This document shows positions 21,690 to 34,059 of a stretch of DNA of 64,000 bases, one piece after another; positions within the stretch are counted from its first letter, which is position 1, and every line of letters starts with the position of its first letter. This DNA is from Holothuria scabra (lineage: Eukaryota; Echinodermata; Holothuroidea; Aspidochirotida; Holothuriidae). Location of the stretch: positions 49,107,000 through 49,170,999 of the forward strand of contig CM074185.1 in NCBI GenBank assembly GCA_037179385.1, read 5' to 3'. The notes below the pieces were generated by a model that did no database searches, was not told where the DNA came from, and saw only the letters and a program-made list of their open reading frames with translations. Made by a program: the position numbers and the translations under genes.

Positions 21690-21900
21690 CCATTGACCCA
21701 AAATGTTTCAAGGGGTTTAAATAAGTTCTAAACGGGTTTAAAAGGGTTTGGTGTATACAAAGGGCAATTTTGAAATTTCCTTTGTGGTTTGTCCAATTTC
21801 TAGAAACAATCAAAGGAAACCTTTTCAACGTAAAGGGTTTCCCATAGGGCACCATTTAAATCCGTTTGAATTCAAAGGGCTGTAACCCAAAGGGTTCTAA
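21690..21900. repeat. Stretch with repeated AAAGGGTTT-like words
   Basis: AAGGGGTTTAAA, AAAAGGGTTTGG, AAAGGGCAATTTTG, AAAGGGTTTCCC, AAAGGGCTG and AAAGGGTTC recur over about 200 bases without a fixed period. It may be a decayed short tandem repeat. No longer unit was recognised. Confidence 0.35.
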
Positions 21901-22564
21901 GAGAATTTTCAGCTAAGAAGGGAGACGCCATTGATTCTGTATTCAAAAAAGTTTGTTGGATATGTTACCAATGAGCAGGTAGGCTGCTTATGGCTATATT
22001 CATGGTCTAACTATACAGAATGCCACAAATTTCAGACGTTAATTCCCTGGGATGTGGACCAAAGAAAACAGTTTTGCTTTAGAGAAAGAGCCCCGCTTCC
22101 TGAGCAAGAATTAGACAAAGTGTTAGCGTCTCAATGAATATTATGTATTCGTATGTGAAACAATAATTTGTACTTCGCGCGACTAGGTGCAGGTAAGACG
22201 TCACGATCTATTTATTGTAGGAAATAACACAACATCATGAAAACCGACAGAGTCTGGCTCAGAGAGTGTCAGAAAATGTTTTGAAAAAATCGTGTAAAGT
22301 TAAAGTTTGAGTTATGTCAATTTTAAGTTGTACCACTTTGTTTGGAAAATTTGTTAGGTGAACTATTTGTAAAAAAAAACAAAGAGTTATTAGTTGCCCT
22401 TCCGGGGAAAAGGCAATTTTGAAAAATGATGAACAAGCTAAGGCGACATTGCACTTACATTTTTGTACGTAAATTTTGAAACGTAATACAAGGTCATGAT
22501 TGAAATTCGTGTTCGCTAGGCCTACTTCCCGCAGGAGTTCAGTTTGTATTTTCATCGTAACGAA

Positions 22565-22640
22565 GCAGTGGCGGAGCTGCCGTATGGTCAGGGGGCGGCC
22601 GCCCCCCCCCCCCCCCGACGGACCAAAATCGTCTGTCGGC
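22565..22640 (+). mobile_element. CAGTGGCGGAGC-type transposon end with poly-C tract
   Basis: GCAGTGGCGGAGCTGCCG, then GGGGGCGGCC and a 16-base C-run, then GACGGACCAAAATCGTC. It matches the type of end seen at 15355 and, inverted, at 24138-24152 (CTAGCTCCGCCACTG). The 191-codon minus-strand open frame spanning it is therefore read as spurious. Confidence 0.45.
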
Positions 22641-22767
22641 GCCCTTTTTACGTTTTTAACATACTTTATTCTTGCTCCATTTTTGGCAAAGACATAATTT
22701 AACGGCCGTGTTGTGAGGCCCAGATAACAAAATGCTCGAACAGCCACCAGAAACTGTACTATATGTA

Positions 22768-22835
22768 CTTTATTCTGATGAAGAGGGTTATCTTCTGTTA
22801 GATAGGGATAGGTTTTGCCGAAACGTATCTTCATG
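22768..22835 (+). mobile_element. Short retroelement-end signature
   Basis: TTCTGATGAAGAGGG, a spacer, then TTTTGCCGAAACGTATC. This CTGATGAAG ... GCCGAAACGT pattern resembles the one on the minus strand at 2600-2710. No reverse transcriptase frame adjoins it. Class inferred only from this short signature. Confidence 0.3.
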
Positions 22836-23644
22836 CTTTATAAGCACCAATGAATATTGTTGCTATGCTAAGTTCATTGCTTCCGTACCAAGCGTGATGA
22901 TAAGCTTACAAAATACACAGACTGACATTGAATTAACCCTCCCGGGCAATTAAAGACGTTGCAAAGGGCGTAACAATAATTGTAGTGCGAAAAGCCCTCC
23001 TCTTGTCGGGGATAATAATGTCAACATAGAGAATAGAAAGAGTTTATAAAGATACCAAATAGCTTCCAAAAAATTTTTCAAAATCATTTGAAGAGAACAT
23101 CCAGGTAAAAATAAAATAAAACTGCTATCACAGTGGTAGTTAAGAGTTTTAATGAGCAGTTTCCATGTTGCTTTTCTTCAAGTGACCATTCTCATGATAA
23201 AAGGTTGTTTCTGACACTGCACGATATTCCCATTAAAATGCGTCTTTCTGTACTTCTGTGGTCTCGAAAGCCAGAAAGTTCAAATAAGCTTAAGTTAAGG
23301 CTACTTTTATTTATTATGAATTCGGTATCAAGGGAGCCAAGCATACCTTTTGTCCTGGCTATTCCTTTAAATGTACTTAATTAATGGCTATTTCAGAGTA
23401 TTCACATGATGTAAATTACCTCAAGTAATGTTTCTTCCTGTACTTATCTTGATTTCCAGATGTCAAAAATGTACACCTAAGATGGCTTGATATTTAGCTC
23501 TAGCAGGTTTAATCTTTATCTTCACAAAGTAGTCCATTATTACATTAAAATCTTAAATCGAGACCTGACAATAACACACAAAATATAATAACTGACTTCA
23601 TACTAGAATGTGAAAGAGAGGGATAGAAACATGGGTTTCCTCAG

Positions 23645-24152
23645 GTAGGGGCAAGGAGGGGGGAACTTGTCCTCCCATGGTAAATAAAAAACATGAAAAA
23701 ACGAAGAAAACATGATGAAAAAGACGAAGAAAAATTAACATCAATATTTCTTAACAGTTAACACAGTGTTTTCTCTATTTATATTCGGTAAACAGGCTTT
23801 AGAAATGTCATTTCCAGCGATCTGAGAGGCGTTTTGGGCCAAAAAATTTTTTCGCTCCGCGCCAACTAATGGTAGCGCGGAGCTTTTTCCCTAAATGAAT
23901 TTAGCCCCTCCCCCGAATTTTCTTCCGCAGAGGCCCATCGATAGAAAATTTAACTGTTTTAATAGGAAACTTGCTGAGGAGAAATGTCAAAGCAGTCTCT
24001 TCTACCAGATGCGGAAAATCAAATGGAAAGTCTGAAAAGCCGTGGCTTCGATCGTCAGATCCTGTTGAGGCTCAGGGTATTTACTCCTTAGAAGCGCCCC
24101 TGCAGACCACCACCCCCCCCCCCCGACCGAAATCCCTAGCTCCGCCACTGCG
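23645..24152 (+). mobile_element. Family H element, nearly full-length copy (~510 bp)
   Basis: The left side has a G-rich AGGGGCAAGGAGGGGGG. The middle has GAAATGTCATTTCCAGCGATCTGAGAGG followed by TTTTCGCTCCGCGCCAACTAATGG. The end is a C-run and CCCTAGCTCCGCCACTG (24136-24152). Order and content match the copies at 16925 and 43890. Here the second GCTCCGC word is replaced by TAGCGCGGAGC, which makes a short hairpin with the first. Confidence 0.55.
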
Positions 24153-24546
24153 AAGGACCCTTTGTTGTTCGAATATTTGGAAAGTCTCGCCAAATTTTGA
24201 TTAATAGTAGTTATATGTCATTGATGTGATGCTCTTTTCAATATTGCGAAATGTACAATTAAAATATGAATGAATATACCTTACATCATATCTCATCATT
24301 GGAATGTCCTACGAAGATTGAAGTTGAACTGTGTGAATTATTTTTCATGCTCTGTTTGAAATCTCACAAGAGAGGAATCGTACGCTAAAAGAATAAATAT
24401 AAATATTACTTGTACATGTATGGAGTTGATGTATAGTAAAATGTCTGTTATATAAAATGGCGCTCTACTGAGCTTGTTTCCAGAGCTGAATTTGTTGCCT
24501 CCATACCGAAAGATACTCCCACGAAACATGACAATTGATTTGTCAG

Positions 24547-24854
24547 TTTAAAGGCATATCTTCATCATCCCAAACAGTTCCAATTCTCCCAACCTACTTA
24601 CTTCTAGCCCCTCCCACATTTGTCTAAAGCTCATCTTTATCCAGACACAATCCTAGTTTATTGCTTCATAGCTTGTCCCAGTGGCCATACAAGTTCATAA
24701 TGTGTAATCAAGACACTCTCAGTGCCCATGCTGTGTAATTTAGCTATGATGCATTGTTTGAATGTGATGTCAATCAAAGAGCTCTACCAATTGAGAGTTT
24801 TGATATATGTATACTGAAACTGTAGTTTGGGGTGACGAATGACTGCCTTTAAAA
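24547..24854. mobile_element. MITE family C, copy 2 (~308 bp)
   Basis: Left end TTTAAAGGCATATC ... CCCAAACAGTTCCAATTCTCC. Right end CTGTAGTTTGGGGTGACGAATGACTGCC then TTTAAAA. Interior matches copies at 15833 and 30583 (CTCCCACATTTGTC, CCAGACACAATC, CACTCTCAGTGCCCATG, GCATTGTTTGAAT, CCAATTGAGAGTTT). Confidence 0.8.
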
Positions 24855-25465
24855 GAAACCTTGTTTGTATGTGAATGGTGGATCAACGTTTATAGGTCGA
24901 GGTAAGGAGATACTGATGGCCTCGTTTAAAATGCCATTCATGGGTGTCCGTGATAATATTAAGATATCCTGCTGATCGAAAAGAATAGTACGTAGCCTCA
25001 GGAGCTAAGATCAATCTTGATACTTAGATTCTGTGCTTAATACAACGCCTTCGCAGCCGTTTAAAAACAATTGATGGTCACTGGAGGGGTTCCGTTCGAT
25101 AAAAATGTGATTTGAGCATTTTATTTGAACAGTTAGCTTGATCGTTGAGTAATAAAGTGTGATTAGTAGCCATGCATTCTCCTTCAAAACAACATTATGC
25201 TGCTATCATGTTAAAGAAGTCAATAAACAGTCATGTGAGGCCTACCTAAATGCTCACTTGTCTGTGACGGTAAACGAAAAAGAACAGTGTTAGGCTGCAC
25301 CTTAAGTAATGTAACGAATGAGAATAAGGCTATTGAAATAGGCTATATGAATATATTCAATCAATTTACAACTGTCTGATATAGTTCATATGACAATAAA
25401 TAGTTCATTTGACAAGAATCGGACATGTAATTTTCGTACAGACAGATATGGTAGATAGTTACCGG

Positions 25466-25728
25466 TATACACGACTCCGGACAGCAAGTGATGGTCTGAT
25501 TTCAGTCGGCCATAACTGGGGTCCGTCACCTTTGAATCTTTCGAATTTCCTTGCTTACCTCTATCATGGATGGTTGTACACAAATTTGTATCTTAAATTC
25601 TCCAGTTTCACGTAATATGAGGGTTTGAAAATCATGTAAACAATAAATAAAGACGGTTTTAGGCGGATGGACCCTACAAATGGCGGCCTACAGTCCCTAA
25701 AAACAAGCGCTAATCGGATTTGTCTATA
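25466..25728. mobile_element. 263-bp MITE, family A, copy 2
   Basis: TATACACGACTCCG at the left and CGGATTTGTCTATA at the right are decayed inverted ends. The interior (GATTTCAGTCGGCC, ATCATGGATGGTTGTAC, ATGGCGGCC) follows the 6850 copy base for base with scattered changes. Open frames here on both strands are products of the element. Confidence 0.8.
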
Positions 25729-25999
25729 TACTGGTGATGTCTCTGTCATCAAGAGAAACATTGTGCAGGAAAGATGGTCACCAACCTTTTTCTAAGAAAT
25801 TACAATTTGTTTGTTTTTTTTTTTGTTTTGTTTTTTTTTAATTAAAAAAAGATGACCTTTCATATCGTCAGGATAATGAAGAGTGATCTTTCATTAGCGA
25901 TGGGTTAATAGTAACGTTGGTTTAGTTGCTTTAGGCAGGGTAATAAGGGCCCAATTTCAAACCAATTGGTAAGTCGGGTCGGCCGCGGCCTTTCTTCAT

Positions 26000-28900
26000 T
26001 AGCAGTGGGAAAGAAAAATGAAAAAAAAACAGAACTTCGTGTTTTTTTAAATGCATCCTATGACTTATACCGAAAGATATGATTGGTTGTCTGTAACTGA
26101 TCAATTCTGAAGAAGAAATAAAGATACTGGTTACATGAATGTATTGTATTTTCTGGGCATAGGCTAGCCAGAAATACTCTTCAACTCAATGCGCATGCTT
26201 ATAAGTTAGGTATATATTAGTCATACGACAGTACCCATCATTTCTCGTACGTTAGATAAAATTTAACAATAAAGATTAAAATATCTTTGTAATTCCTAAC
26301 ATTGTTGATCGGTAGTCTGACTGTTCTTTGCCAGGCAATATTCCGACAACCATCACGTTGCATATGATTAATCACCTTAAGGATGAAGCTGTTTTGTCCT
26401 TCACATGTGTGGATTTTCTTCCCTGAAAAAAATTGAGAAATTTCTATTCAACAGAAGTAAACAAAGAACTCACATTTCTTCTCACTTGAAAGACCTCTTA
26501 AATGTATTTTGATTCTGGAAAATAATGATTTAAAAATGGAAACGTGGAGTGCTGACACCAGGGTAAAAATTTGCTCTCAAACTTGGATGGCCCCTCTAAA
26601 TAACCGGAAAATTTTATACACACATGAGTGGATAGTTCTTAATATCGACAGAAGTTACTATTAAACCATCATGCTACCATATTGATTTGATTGATTTGAA
26701 TTCATAAATTGTAACATTGTGATCACCGGAGAAGGTTTAATAGTACCTTATGAAATACTGTCAATATGACATTGTAAACATTATAAAAATGTCTGTTAGT
26801 TAGTTAACAGAACAAAAAATTAAGACATACATAAATATTACAGAAAAAGCTGCCAACCAAGTTCCAAACGTTGACAGCACTTTTTGTGTAATCTCTTTGT
26901 ATTGCTTCTTTTTTGTTCTGAAATTTTACAGACACTTTACAGTGAAAAAACAAAATGTATACATACATAAAGTTAGATGGATGAGATTTAACGACACACC
27001 AACAAAAATGTGTTATATATAGTCAACTAGAATAAAAGTATGGTTTGTTTTAAGTCTTAAATACGACTGAAGTTCAGTTAAAACAGCAAAAGGGCTTTCC
27101 CCAGACACTTCTCACGACAAGCGGGAAACACTAATGACATATTCTTGAACACCCAGTCCAAACGGGTACAGTTAACTGAATGAATAGGCGTTTCACAAAT
27201 ATGATTGGATTATTTTTCACCACTACCTTTATAGGCAGCTCTTTTGCTTGAATGGCAGAATATTTGCCCCAAACTTATTTTTAATCAACAGATCATTCTA
27301 TTTTTTCCTTTTTTCATCCAAGTAGCTATTATAATATTTTAGGATTCAAATATTGCAAGGCCAACACAGAGCAATGAATAACTCAGCCTTTGTTACGCAC
27401 ATTTCTTTATTAAAGCATAGTAACACGGTTCTAAAGAGCCATTTATGTTTTAGGGCAGACTTCTAAAATAAATCAAATCGGGATGATTACATTTTCGCTT
27501 AAAACATTTTGTTTAGAAAGGGCACACATGTGCCTTTTCAACTACTTTCATTAAGTTCTGATACACGTGCATTAACCCTTGACAAAACTGTGTACTCTCA
27601 GATATGTTTAACTTTCCCATGGAATAAAATCTTAACCGTTTTTACATACATTTGTAATAAGAAAGTTTTTTTTTTCTTGTGTTTTCACTCATCACTGCCG
27701 TAAGATCTGAAACCATCATCCCATAAACGCACAATATCGTGCACCTACTTACCACCTTACCTTCCTAGGCTGTTAAGTGGTTGCTATTTCATAACACGGA
27801 ACACTTAGTGAATCGATCAGCGTCACATCTACTTGATCTATACCATAGACCTAGGAATAAAACAAAATATAAGAACTACGACTGTAATGTACTACATTCG
27901 TCACGTTTTTGGAAGTGTTAATTGTTCTCTCGAGATGTCATCGAAACAATAAATTCATGTGTAATATGAACTGAACCACATTCTCTAGTGAATGTAGGTG
28001 CAGACGTTTGATAGCTCACAATCATAATATGCCTAACTATATAATAAATACAAGAAACATTTCGTCATTGGTATGTAAAACTGCACTAGATGCACTTTCT
28101 TTAGAATCAGGGAAAATTTTTGCAGATTAAACGTTGCAAATTGTCAACCTGTGCCTGGCACAGCCTTTAAGGGTATCCTTGTCAGAACTGGTAGATGCCC
28201 GGATCGGCCAAAATAGCCACTGAGTTAACAGAAATCAAATTTGAACATTTATCCCACTTTTATGAAAAAGTAATAAAATGTGAGCATGGCAAAGGTTCAA
28301 ATATCACACTTGAATTACCGCGTCAAAATATGTTAAAGTAAGACGGTATTTGAAATATTTGTAATTTATTGCGTGGCAAGGAAAATTATCATCCTTTGAT
28401 TGTGATTATCCATTTTGACCACTTTTTCAAAAATGCCATGCTGTTTCCTGCATTATAACATGTTTAATATGTGGTAAATGAATGTGAGAAGAAACGAAAC
28501 CACTGATGGTTTGGTGACATAAAGGCATAAAAGCGAGGCCTTGTGTGTCAAATTGCCACATGTCTTTAAGGGTACCGGATCGTCTAAACAGGGAGCTGGT
28601 CTAAATGTGTTACTGGCAAATAGTACCAAGCTAATCCACCTTTATTTTATGGTGATTTTAATGTATGAAGGATGCACGTAAATAAATACCCGTGGATAGT
28701 GCTAATCCCCTAGATATTTCAGTCACCAAATGATTCCTACTTTTCAGGGGGTCTAGGTCATACCCCGAGACGGACAAATTTGACCCGGCACTCTAAAATT
28801 CATTCGCAACTAAAATTATCCCCAATGAAAACGTTGAATATTATGTAAAAAAGATGAAAATATAGACTGCTCTAGCTGTGAACGATTTTTCAAGATATAA

Positions 28901-30580
28901 AGGAAATATAATTTCCCAAAAGGAGAACTTCCCGACGTACAATCCTTGACAAAAAGTTGGTAACACTTCCGGACCTGTAACCTATTTTAAGCACGTTTTC
29001 CTTCCATTCCTTATCGAGTTCTATGTCTGTAGGTTGAGAAAATGAAGACTGTACATTGACCTAAGAAAGATTGCTGTTTGTACTTCTGTTATACCCTGCA
29101 ATCCTACATTCGGCACTCCTTTCTAAAAATTATATCGTTTTGTGTCCAAACAAGTTATTACATCACAAGCAACGTTATAACATGGAAATGGTCTTAAAAC
29201 CTCTCCACGTGGATGAAAGTAGTTCAGAAACGCACAGGTTCAATTTATCCTCTCTTGTGCTTTTACTTAAAATTGCATTAATATACTCGTGTCGTATTCA
29301 GCTACACGCACCGCTTACAATGTAGATTGCCTTGGATGTCAGGCAAAAAATTGAAAAACTCTTTCGTAAACGTTTATTGACAGCGAAGTAAATTTGCAGA
29401 CTTGTAAAATTACTGCTCCATCGGGTTTAATTCTAGTTTTAAATTAGAAAGAAATCAAATTTATAGTGAAAGATATTATACCTGATATGGCTTTACTTCG
29501 GCTGGTTGCAGTTGAAACAATATTATTTACAGGGCAGCCGAGACGGTTGAAAGGGATAATATTTCTGACAAAACAATATGTTTTTATATCCCAATGTCTT
29601 CATCAAAATACAAATTGCACGTGAAATTAAAAACAGCAAACTTTTGCAATTATCAGCGATTATTAAAATTATTGTTTCATTGAGGCTTTCACAGGAAATG
29701 TGATACGCAATGGAGTATAATTTTTCAGTGAAAGTTTCATTGTACACATGTACATTTGTCAGTTCTTTGTTAGTTTTACCAGTATCAGTGTTGGATTCAC
29801 GGGGGTTTATAGATTTCTTTTCCCAGAAATGGCAGATCAAGCAACTTGACACTCAACAGTCAACATTATTCTATAGTAGGCCTATATCCTTTTACAACCC
29901 CCCACCCCTTTAAGTTCGTCCCATCTCATATGAGTTATGACATAACAAAAGTACCACTATGACAGTGACAGTCTCCTTCCCCTGTAGCCACAGGCGCAGG
30001 CAGGTAGTCCTGACTCTGAAAAATGAAAAATGTGAAACTTTGCATATGTGACACTAGGTAGTTAAGTAACACATCTTAAATATAGTGACGTTTTCCTGAG
30101 TTTTCTCCAAAAAATATGAATTCTCTCCAACATTTGTAATGCTCTTCGTACCTGTAACTATATTTGGAAAAGGGCTCTCTCGTAAATCACTTTAATTTGA
30201 GAACATTTCACATTTCGAGAAATAATTTTCCTACCCTCAATCTCGTCAAAAACTGCTGTTGGTACCATTATGCCCAACTAAGCATTGAAAATGCCCATGA
30301 GGTTTACATTTGATAGCAGTTTTTCTCAGAATAAACTGAAAGGGTGTGTAGGCCTAACACTTCAATGCACTATGATTAAAAATTTGATCCCCCTTTTCCC
30401 ACTTAAGAATTTGTTGTAACTTTTTATTTGAACCCCAGAGTTGTAAGGCTTCTGTTGTACGAGAATGGTAACCACAACTGTTTTCCATTGAAGCAGCTAA
30501 TTGGAGCAATAAGCCAGGGGTCGGGTACTATAATTGGCAACCGCAGATTTTTTCCTACGAACTGCGGTAGCCAGGAAGGA
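26000..30580. other. Long AT-rich stretch, no recognised element
   Basis: Apart from short A/T tracts (25805-25850) I see no family shared with other parts of the window, no tRNA-like head and no recognisable exon. The 109-codon minus-strand frame at 29523-29852 is of a length expected by chance at this base composition. Confidence 0.45.
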
Positions 30581-30582
30581 TC

Positions 30583-30900
30583 TCCTTAAAGGGACAATCC
30601 TCTCAACCCAAACTACACTTCTAGTATAGGGTAACAGAAACTCTCAATTGGTTCAGCTTTTTGATTGACTGCTAATTCAAACAATGCAGAGTATCAAAAC
30701 TTATATTACACAGCACGAACTGTTCTGATATTGTTTTGATTATACACATTGAGCTTTCTGTATTCATCCTGAAGCAATAAAATGAGATTGTGTCTGGATG
30801 GAAGTGAATTTCAGACAATTGTGAGATGGACTTAATAAAGAAGGTTAGGAAAATAAACACTGTTTGGGGTGAGAAAATTGGGCCTTTTAAAGCTAATATG
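30583..30900. mobile_element. MITE family C, copy 3 (inverted orientation)
   Basis: CCTTAAAGGGACAATCCTCTC / AACCCAAACTACA at the left and GTTTGGGGTGAGAAAATTGGG then CCTTTTAAAG at the right. The interior is the reverse complement of copies 1 and 2. The Harbinger-like copy 2 begins a few bases to the right (30907), so one element inserted next to the other. Confidence 0.75.
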
Positions 30901-30906
30901 CCGTAA

Positions 30907-31651
30907 AGCCTGGCGCCCACTATATGACTTTGCACATCGCAACCCAACAAAACCATCGTGACCTAGTTTTAAATCGTCGTCACGATTTTTAGTCGCACGA
31001 CAGGGCCAAGCATACTGTAAGACTGGCTATCGTGCATTGTCAGTCGAACGATTACACGTGCACACTACTGCTTTGCATATTACGGTACAACAGCACAGAA
31101 CAGCATACAGTTTGCAACAGTTCTATACTTTCAGTGTGTATAGCGTACTAGGCCTATGCAAGTTTACAGCGCACCAGTGATTTCGACTGCCTCGGCAATC
31201 TCCTCAACGGGTTTTCCAAGTTATCCTATAGGAATAGCTTTTGCTTCCACAGTTACAAAGTACAGGTCGTTCCTCTCACATTTCTACGAGTTTTTCTTAC
31301 CTCTACTCGCGTACTCGGTCTATATGTCCATCTTTTCAACTAAATATTTACACAAAGAAGCGTCAAAAGTTGTTACCGGAACAAGCATCAGACAACTTTC
31401 ACCGTATTTATATCACGTGCATATAAGTAAATAATTTTGATTGGTCAGCTTCCTATGTCACATGCTACTGTCGCCGTACGGAGCCTCGGGAAGAACCAAC
31501 ATGTTCGTTCTTCCCAACTGAAAGCAATGCGACTTAAACTGGTCCTACAACTGCCAGTTGCAGTCGTATTCTCACGCACACTACACGACCGCTGGAGATC
31601 CGCCGATCGAGTTGAGTTGCACTCGCAAAGTCGTATAGTGTGCGGCCAGCT
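30907..31651. mobile_element. Harbinger-like non-autonomous transposon, copy 2 (745 bp, uninterrupted)
   Basis: Left end AGCCTGGCGCCCACTATATG and right end CATAC-type GTATAGTGTGCGGCCAGCT are imperfect inverted repeats. TAA flanks both sides (30904-30906, 31652-31654). It is colinear with 17968-19025 and shows the empty site where that copy has the nested element. Open frames of 92, 117 and 130 codons inside it are repeat-internal and match no transposase that I recognise. Confidence 0.75.
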
Positions 31652-31897
31652 TAATGTGAGCTCTGCAAAATTTAATGCTACAACAGGGAAATTTGCCCTA
31701 GATGTTACACTAGTGCTTTGGTCTCTAAATTTTCGTTCAGAATTGCAACTTTTCTCCAATATAGACATTATAAAGTTAAAAGAAAAAATGCACAGCAAAA
31801 GGATATATTCTGCAGTGATAATTTATTGAAACAGGGGGAACTGTTAAAAGAAGGGTGTAAGGTCACAACAGGATTTGGTATGTAAGAGAGGTGCCTA

Positions 31898-32060
31898 TTC
31901 TAAGCATTTTGATGAGATTTGCATTGAAATCTAATGTGTGGTTCTCAATATATGAACAGATACAGAGTTTTCACTTTTTCAACAAAAGTGAACTTGAAGA
32001 AAGCACATATGGCATCACATCCCAACATTTATAGGCAGTCTTTTGTTTTTCTTTAAACTT
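31898..32060. repeat. Copy of the repeat related to the 44320 foldback element
   Basis: AGCATTTTGATGAGATTTGCATTG, GTGGTTCTCAATATATGA, GAACTTGAAGAAAGCACATA, TGGCATCACATC and GGCAGTCTTTTGTTTTTCTT recur in the same order at 39305-39490 and, less closely, in the left arm of the inverted structure at 44320. The rest of the element to 32400 may be its other arm. Confidence 0.55.
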
Positions 32061-32859
32061 CATTCTGGATTTTCTCCTCAACACTGACATATTTTTAAAA
32101 TGTAGTTGCATAAGTGGCGTAAGATTTTTAGAAACTTTGCATCCCCCAGGGAGGACATACTCATATTAAATTCAATGTCAACACACCAGTCTGATGAAAC
32201 AAAGGTAAACAAAGCATTCCTTGTCAATGTGAGGAAGTGATATAAGCTCTGCTGCCCTCAAATTCAGTTTTGAACACAAATCTACTGACTTCATTACTGA
32301 TATCTCAAGAAATACATGACCGATTGGAATAGAACTTTCACTACACTGTGTAGATTTTGTTCGTCTTTCACATATAAAAATTTAATTTTTGCTTTAACCT
32401 CCCCTTTAATGGTTCATAACATGACAAAGTTTAAATATTGAAACAGGCTTTCCGCTGTCTTAGCATAACTTTGTTGTATTTCGTAATATTTTAATTAATG
32501 AGATTTACACTTGGCTGAAAGTTCAAAATTTGTTTTCAATTTTTATGTGGTGCAGTTGGATTCAGGCAAACTGGATGTTTTCTTCAGCTTTATTTCCCTC
32601 CCGGTTCTAAGTCTTTACTTTTTCAGCGACCAATGTTATTGTTACAAAAAGATCAGGAAAAATCAGCCCCTAGTTTGGTGGTGAAGATTGAACTATCAGA
32701 AGAGTGTCGACATTTTCCACCCCCATCATACTTTCTCACCTAGTCAAAGCCCCAGATGATTTCTTTGTACGAAAGCCGTGGTATTTATGTTTTCATTAAA
32801 GACCACCTAAAGACCACTTAACCTAATGTTTACCGCAGTCTAATCCTAACCAATTGTAG

Positions 32860-33103
32860 GCTGCGTGTTTGGTCTAGCGGTAGAGCATGTGCCTCTCACG
32901 CGGAAGACCCGGGTTCGATTCCCAGGTCGAGTCATACCAAAGACTGTAAAAATGGAACCTACTGCCGTTGTGATCGATGTTCCGCATATTCAATGTATTA
33001 AGGAAAACAAGCCAGTGAGCCATTACTGGAAAAGGGCCGTGTCCGGCTCGACTTGAACCATTAGGTTGGAAACTAGGTGGTAGAACTCCCTCGAACTAAC
33101 TAA
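32860..33103 (+). mobile_element. Full-length tRNA-derived SINE (copy S1, 244 bp)
   Basis: The head has an internal promoter like a tRNA: box A TGGTCTAGCGGTAG and box B GGTTCGATTCC, with an anticodon-loop-like CTCTCAC (CTC, glutamate-like). The body follows: ACCAAAGACTGTAAAAATGG, AAAACAAGCCAGTGAGCCA, GGGCCGTGTCCGGCTCGACT. The 3' end is CGAACTAACTAA with no poly-A. A perfect 15-bp target-site duplication, CCTAACCAATTGTAG, lies at 32845-32859 and 33104-33118. The acceptor and anticodon stems of the head do not pair well, so this is not a functional tRNA gene. RNA polymerase III transcription is expected from the boxes. Confidence 0.9.
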
Positions 33104-33741
33104 CCTAACCAATTGTAGACCAAGGGTGTAGGACGAACATATTCGCAACCATAAACTCTTGCCATCATAACATACATCAAATGTGGATGCCTTTTTTGAT
33201 GTTTATACCCTTATACAAGTTAGTATTACCACTGTAGCAGACAAAGGTGTAAGAATGCGTCCGAAATGCAGACAAGGTATTCCGAGACTTGTCCAATTAT
33301 CGAAGAAGTGAAGCTCCCAAGCGACAACTGCTAATGTACCGAGAAGCTTTTCACCAAGTCATTTGAAAAAACATGGATTCGCTCTTCAACTTACATACTA
33401 ACATTGATTATATGGGTGCGTGGTTACGAAATTCAGTTTGTCACATTATATTGACATAATTTCATGAACTTATCAATCTTTCAATTTAAAAGTGATTTAC
33501 CGTTGAGTTTACGGTTTCAAAGATTAATCATTAACTTTTAAAGACAATGACCGAAAGGTGAGAAGAGCTTGGGAAAGTCGAAGGCACTCTGAGGGCTCCA
33601 AGTATGTTTTAAGTTACTAGACACCCCCTCTAACACACACATACACACACACAAAGAAGAAAAAATAAGTTAAATCCACATGGTTAACAAATGAGTTACC
33701 CCGCGAGTAAACTTAATATTTCGGTTACTGTTCTCATGTGA

Positions 33742-34059
33742 CTGATTAGAGTCATTCATTACCCATTAGATCGAGGGATCCTCGTTAGACCAGTTAGGGT
33801 TGGCTGCACATTCATGGGAGTAAAAATTTCTAGCGGGGAAGAGAAATGGACCCCAAATCCTTTATATAAAGGATTTAATGGACATCCCACTAACAGGAAA
33901 GTCAATGGTGTTGTTTCATATAACAGTATAAGGTGCAAACCAATGGTAGATCTTACTAATTTTACGGAAGATTTCAGAAAAAGGATATCCTTCATGCGGT
34001 CCAACGCCTCTAAGTTCCCCGATCTGACTCATGAAGGATTGTCTTTTAAACATGTATAG
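33742..34059 (+). CDS. Orphan open frame, unknown product
   Basis: The frame is open for 105 codons to a stop at 34057-34059. An internal ATG at 33814 would give 81 residues (MGVKISSGEEKWTPNPLYKG...). The C-terminal half is charged (TEDFRKR, THEGLSFKHV). TTAG at 33767-33770 or 33794-33797 could be an acceptor. The perfect palindrome at 33855-33876 makes NPLYKGF readable on both strands. No family is recognised. It may be a terminal exon, a retroelement fragment or chance. Confidence 0.2.
   Translation: MIRVIHYPLDRGILVRPVRVGCTFMGVKISSGEEKWTPNPLYKGFNGHPTNRKVNGVVSYNSIRCKPMVDLTNFTEDFRKRISFMRSNASKFPDLTHEGLSFKHV

Noticed and set aside
22259..22834. 191-codon open frame on the minus strand, the longest in the window
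   Set aside because: It crosses a CAGTGGCGGAGC transposon end, a 16-base homopolymer (read as poly-Gly) and a retroelement signature. No domain is visible, so it is best explained as a chance frame over GC-rich repeats.
29523..29852. 109-codon minus-strand open frame
   Set aside because: AT-rich with no motif. At this base composition a few frames of this length are expected by chance in 64 kb.
31437..31829. 130-codon (+) and 117-codon (-) open frames
   Set aside because: Both lie mostly inside the Harbinger-like copy at 30907-31651, its right inverted repeat included, and show no transposase motif.
32860..32935. Functional tRNA-Glu gene
   Set aside because: Boxes A and B are good, but the acceptor and anticodon stems do not pair properly. 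The segment is joined to a SINE body and flanked by a 15-bp target duplication.
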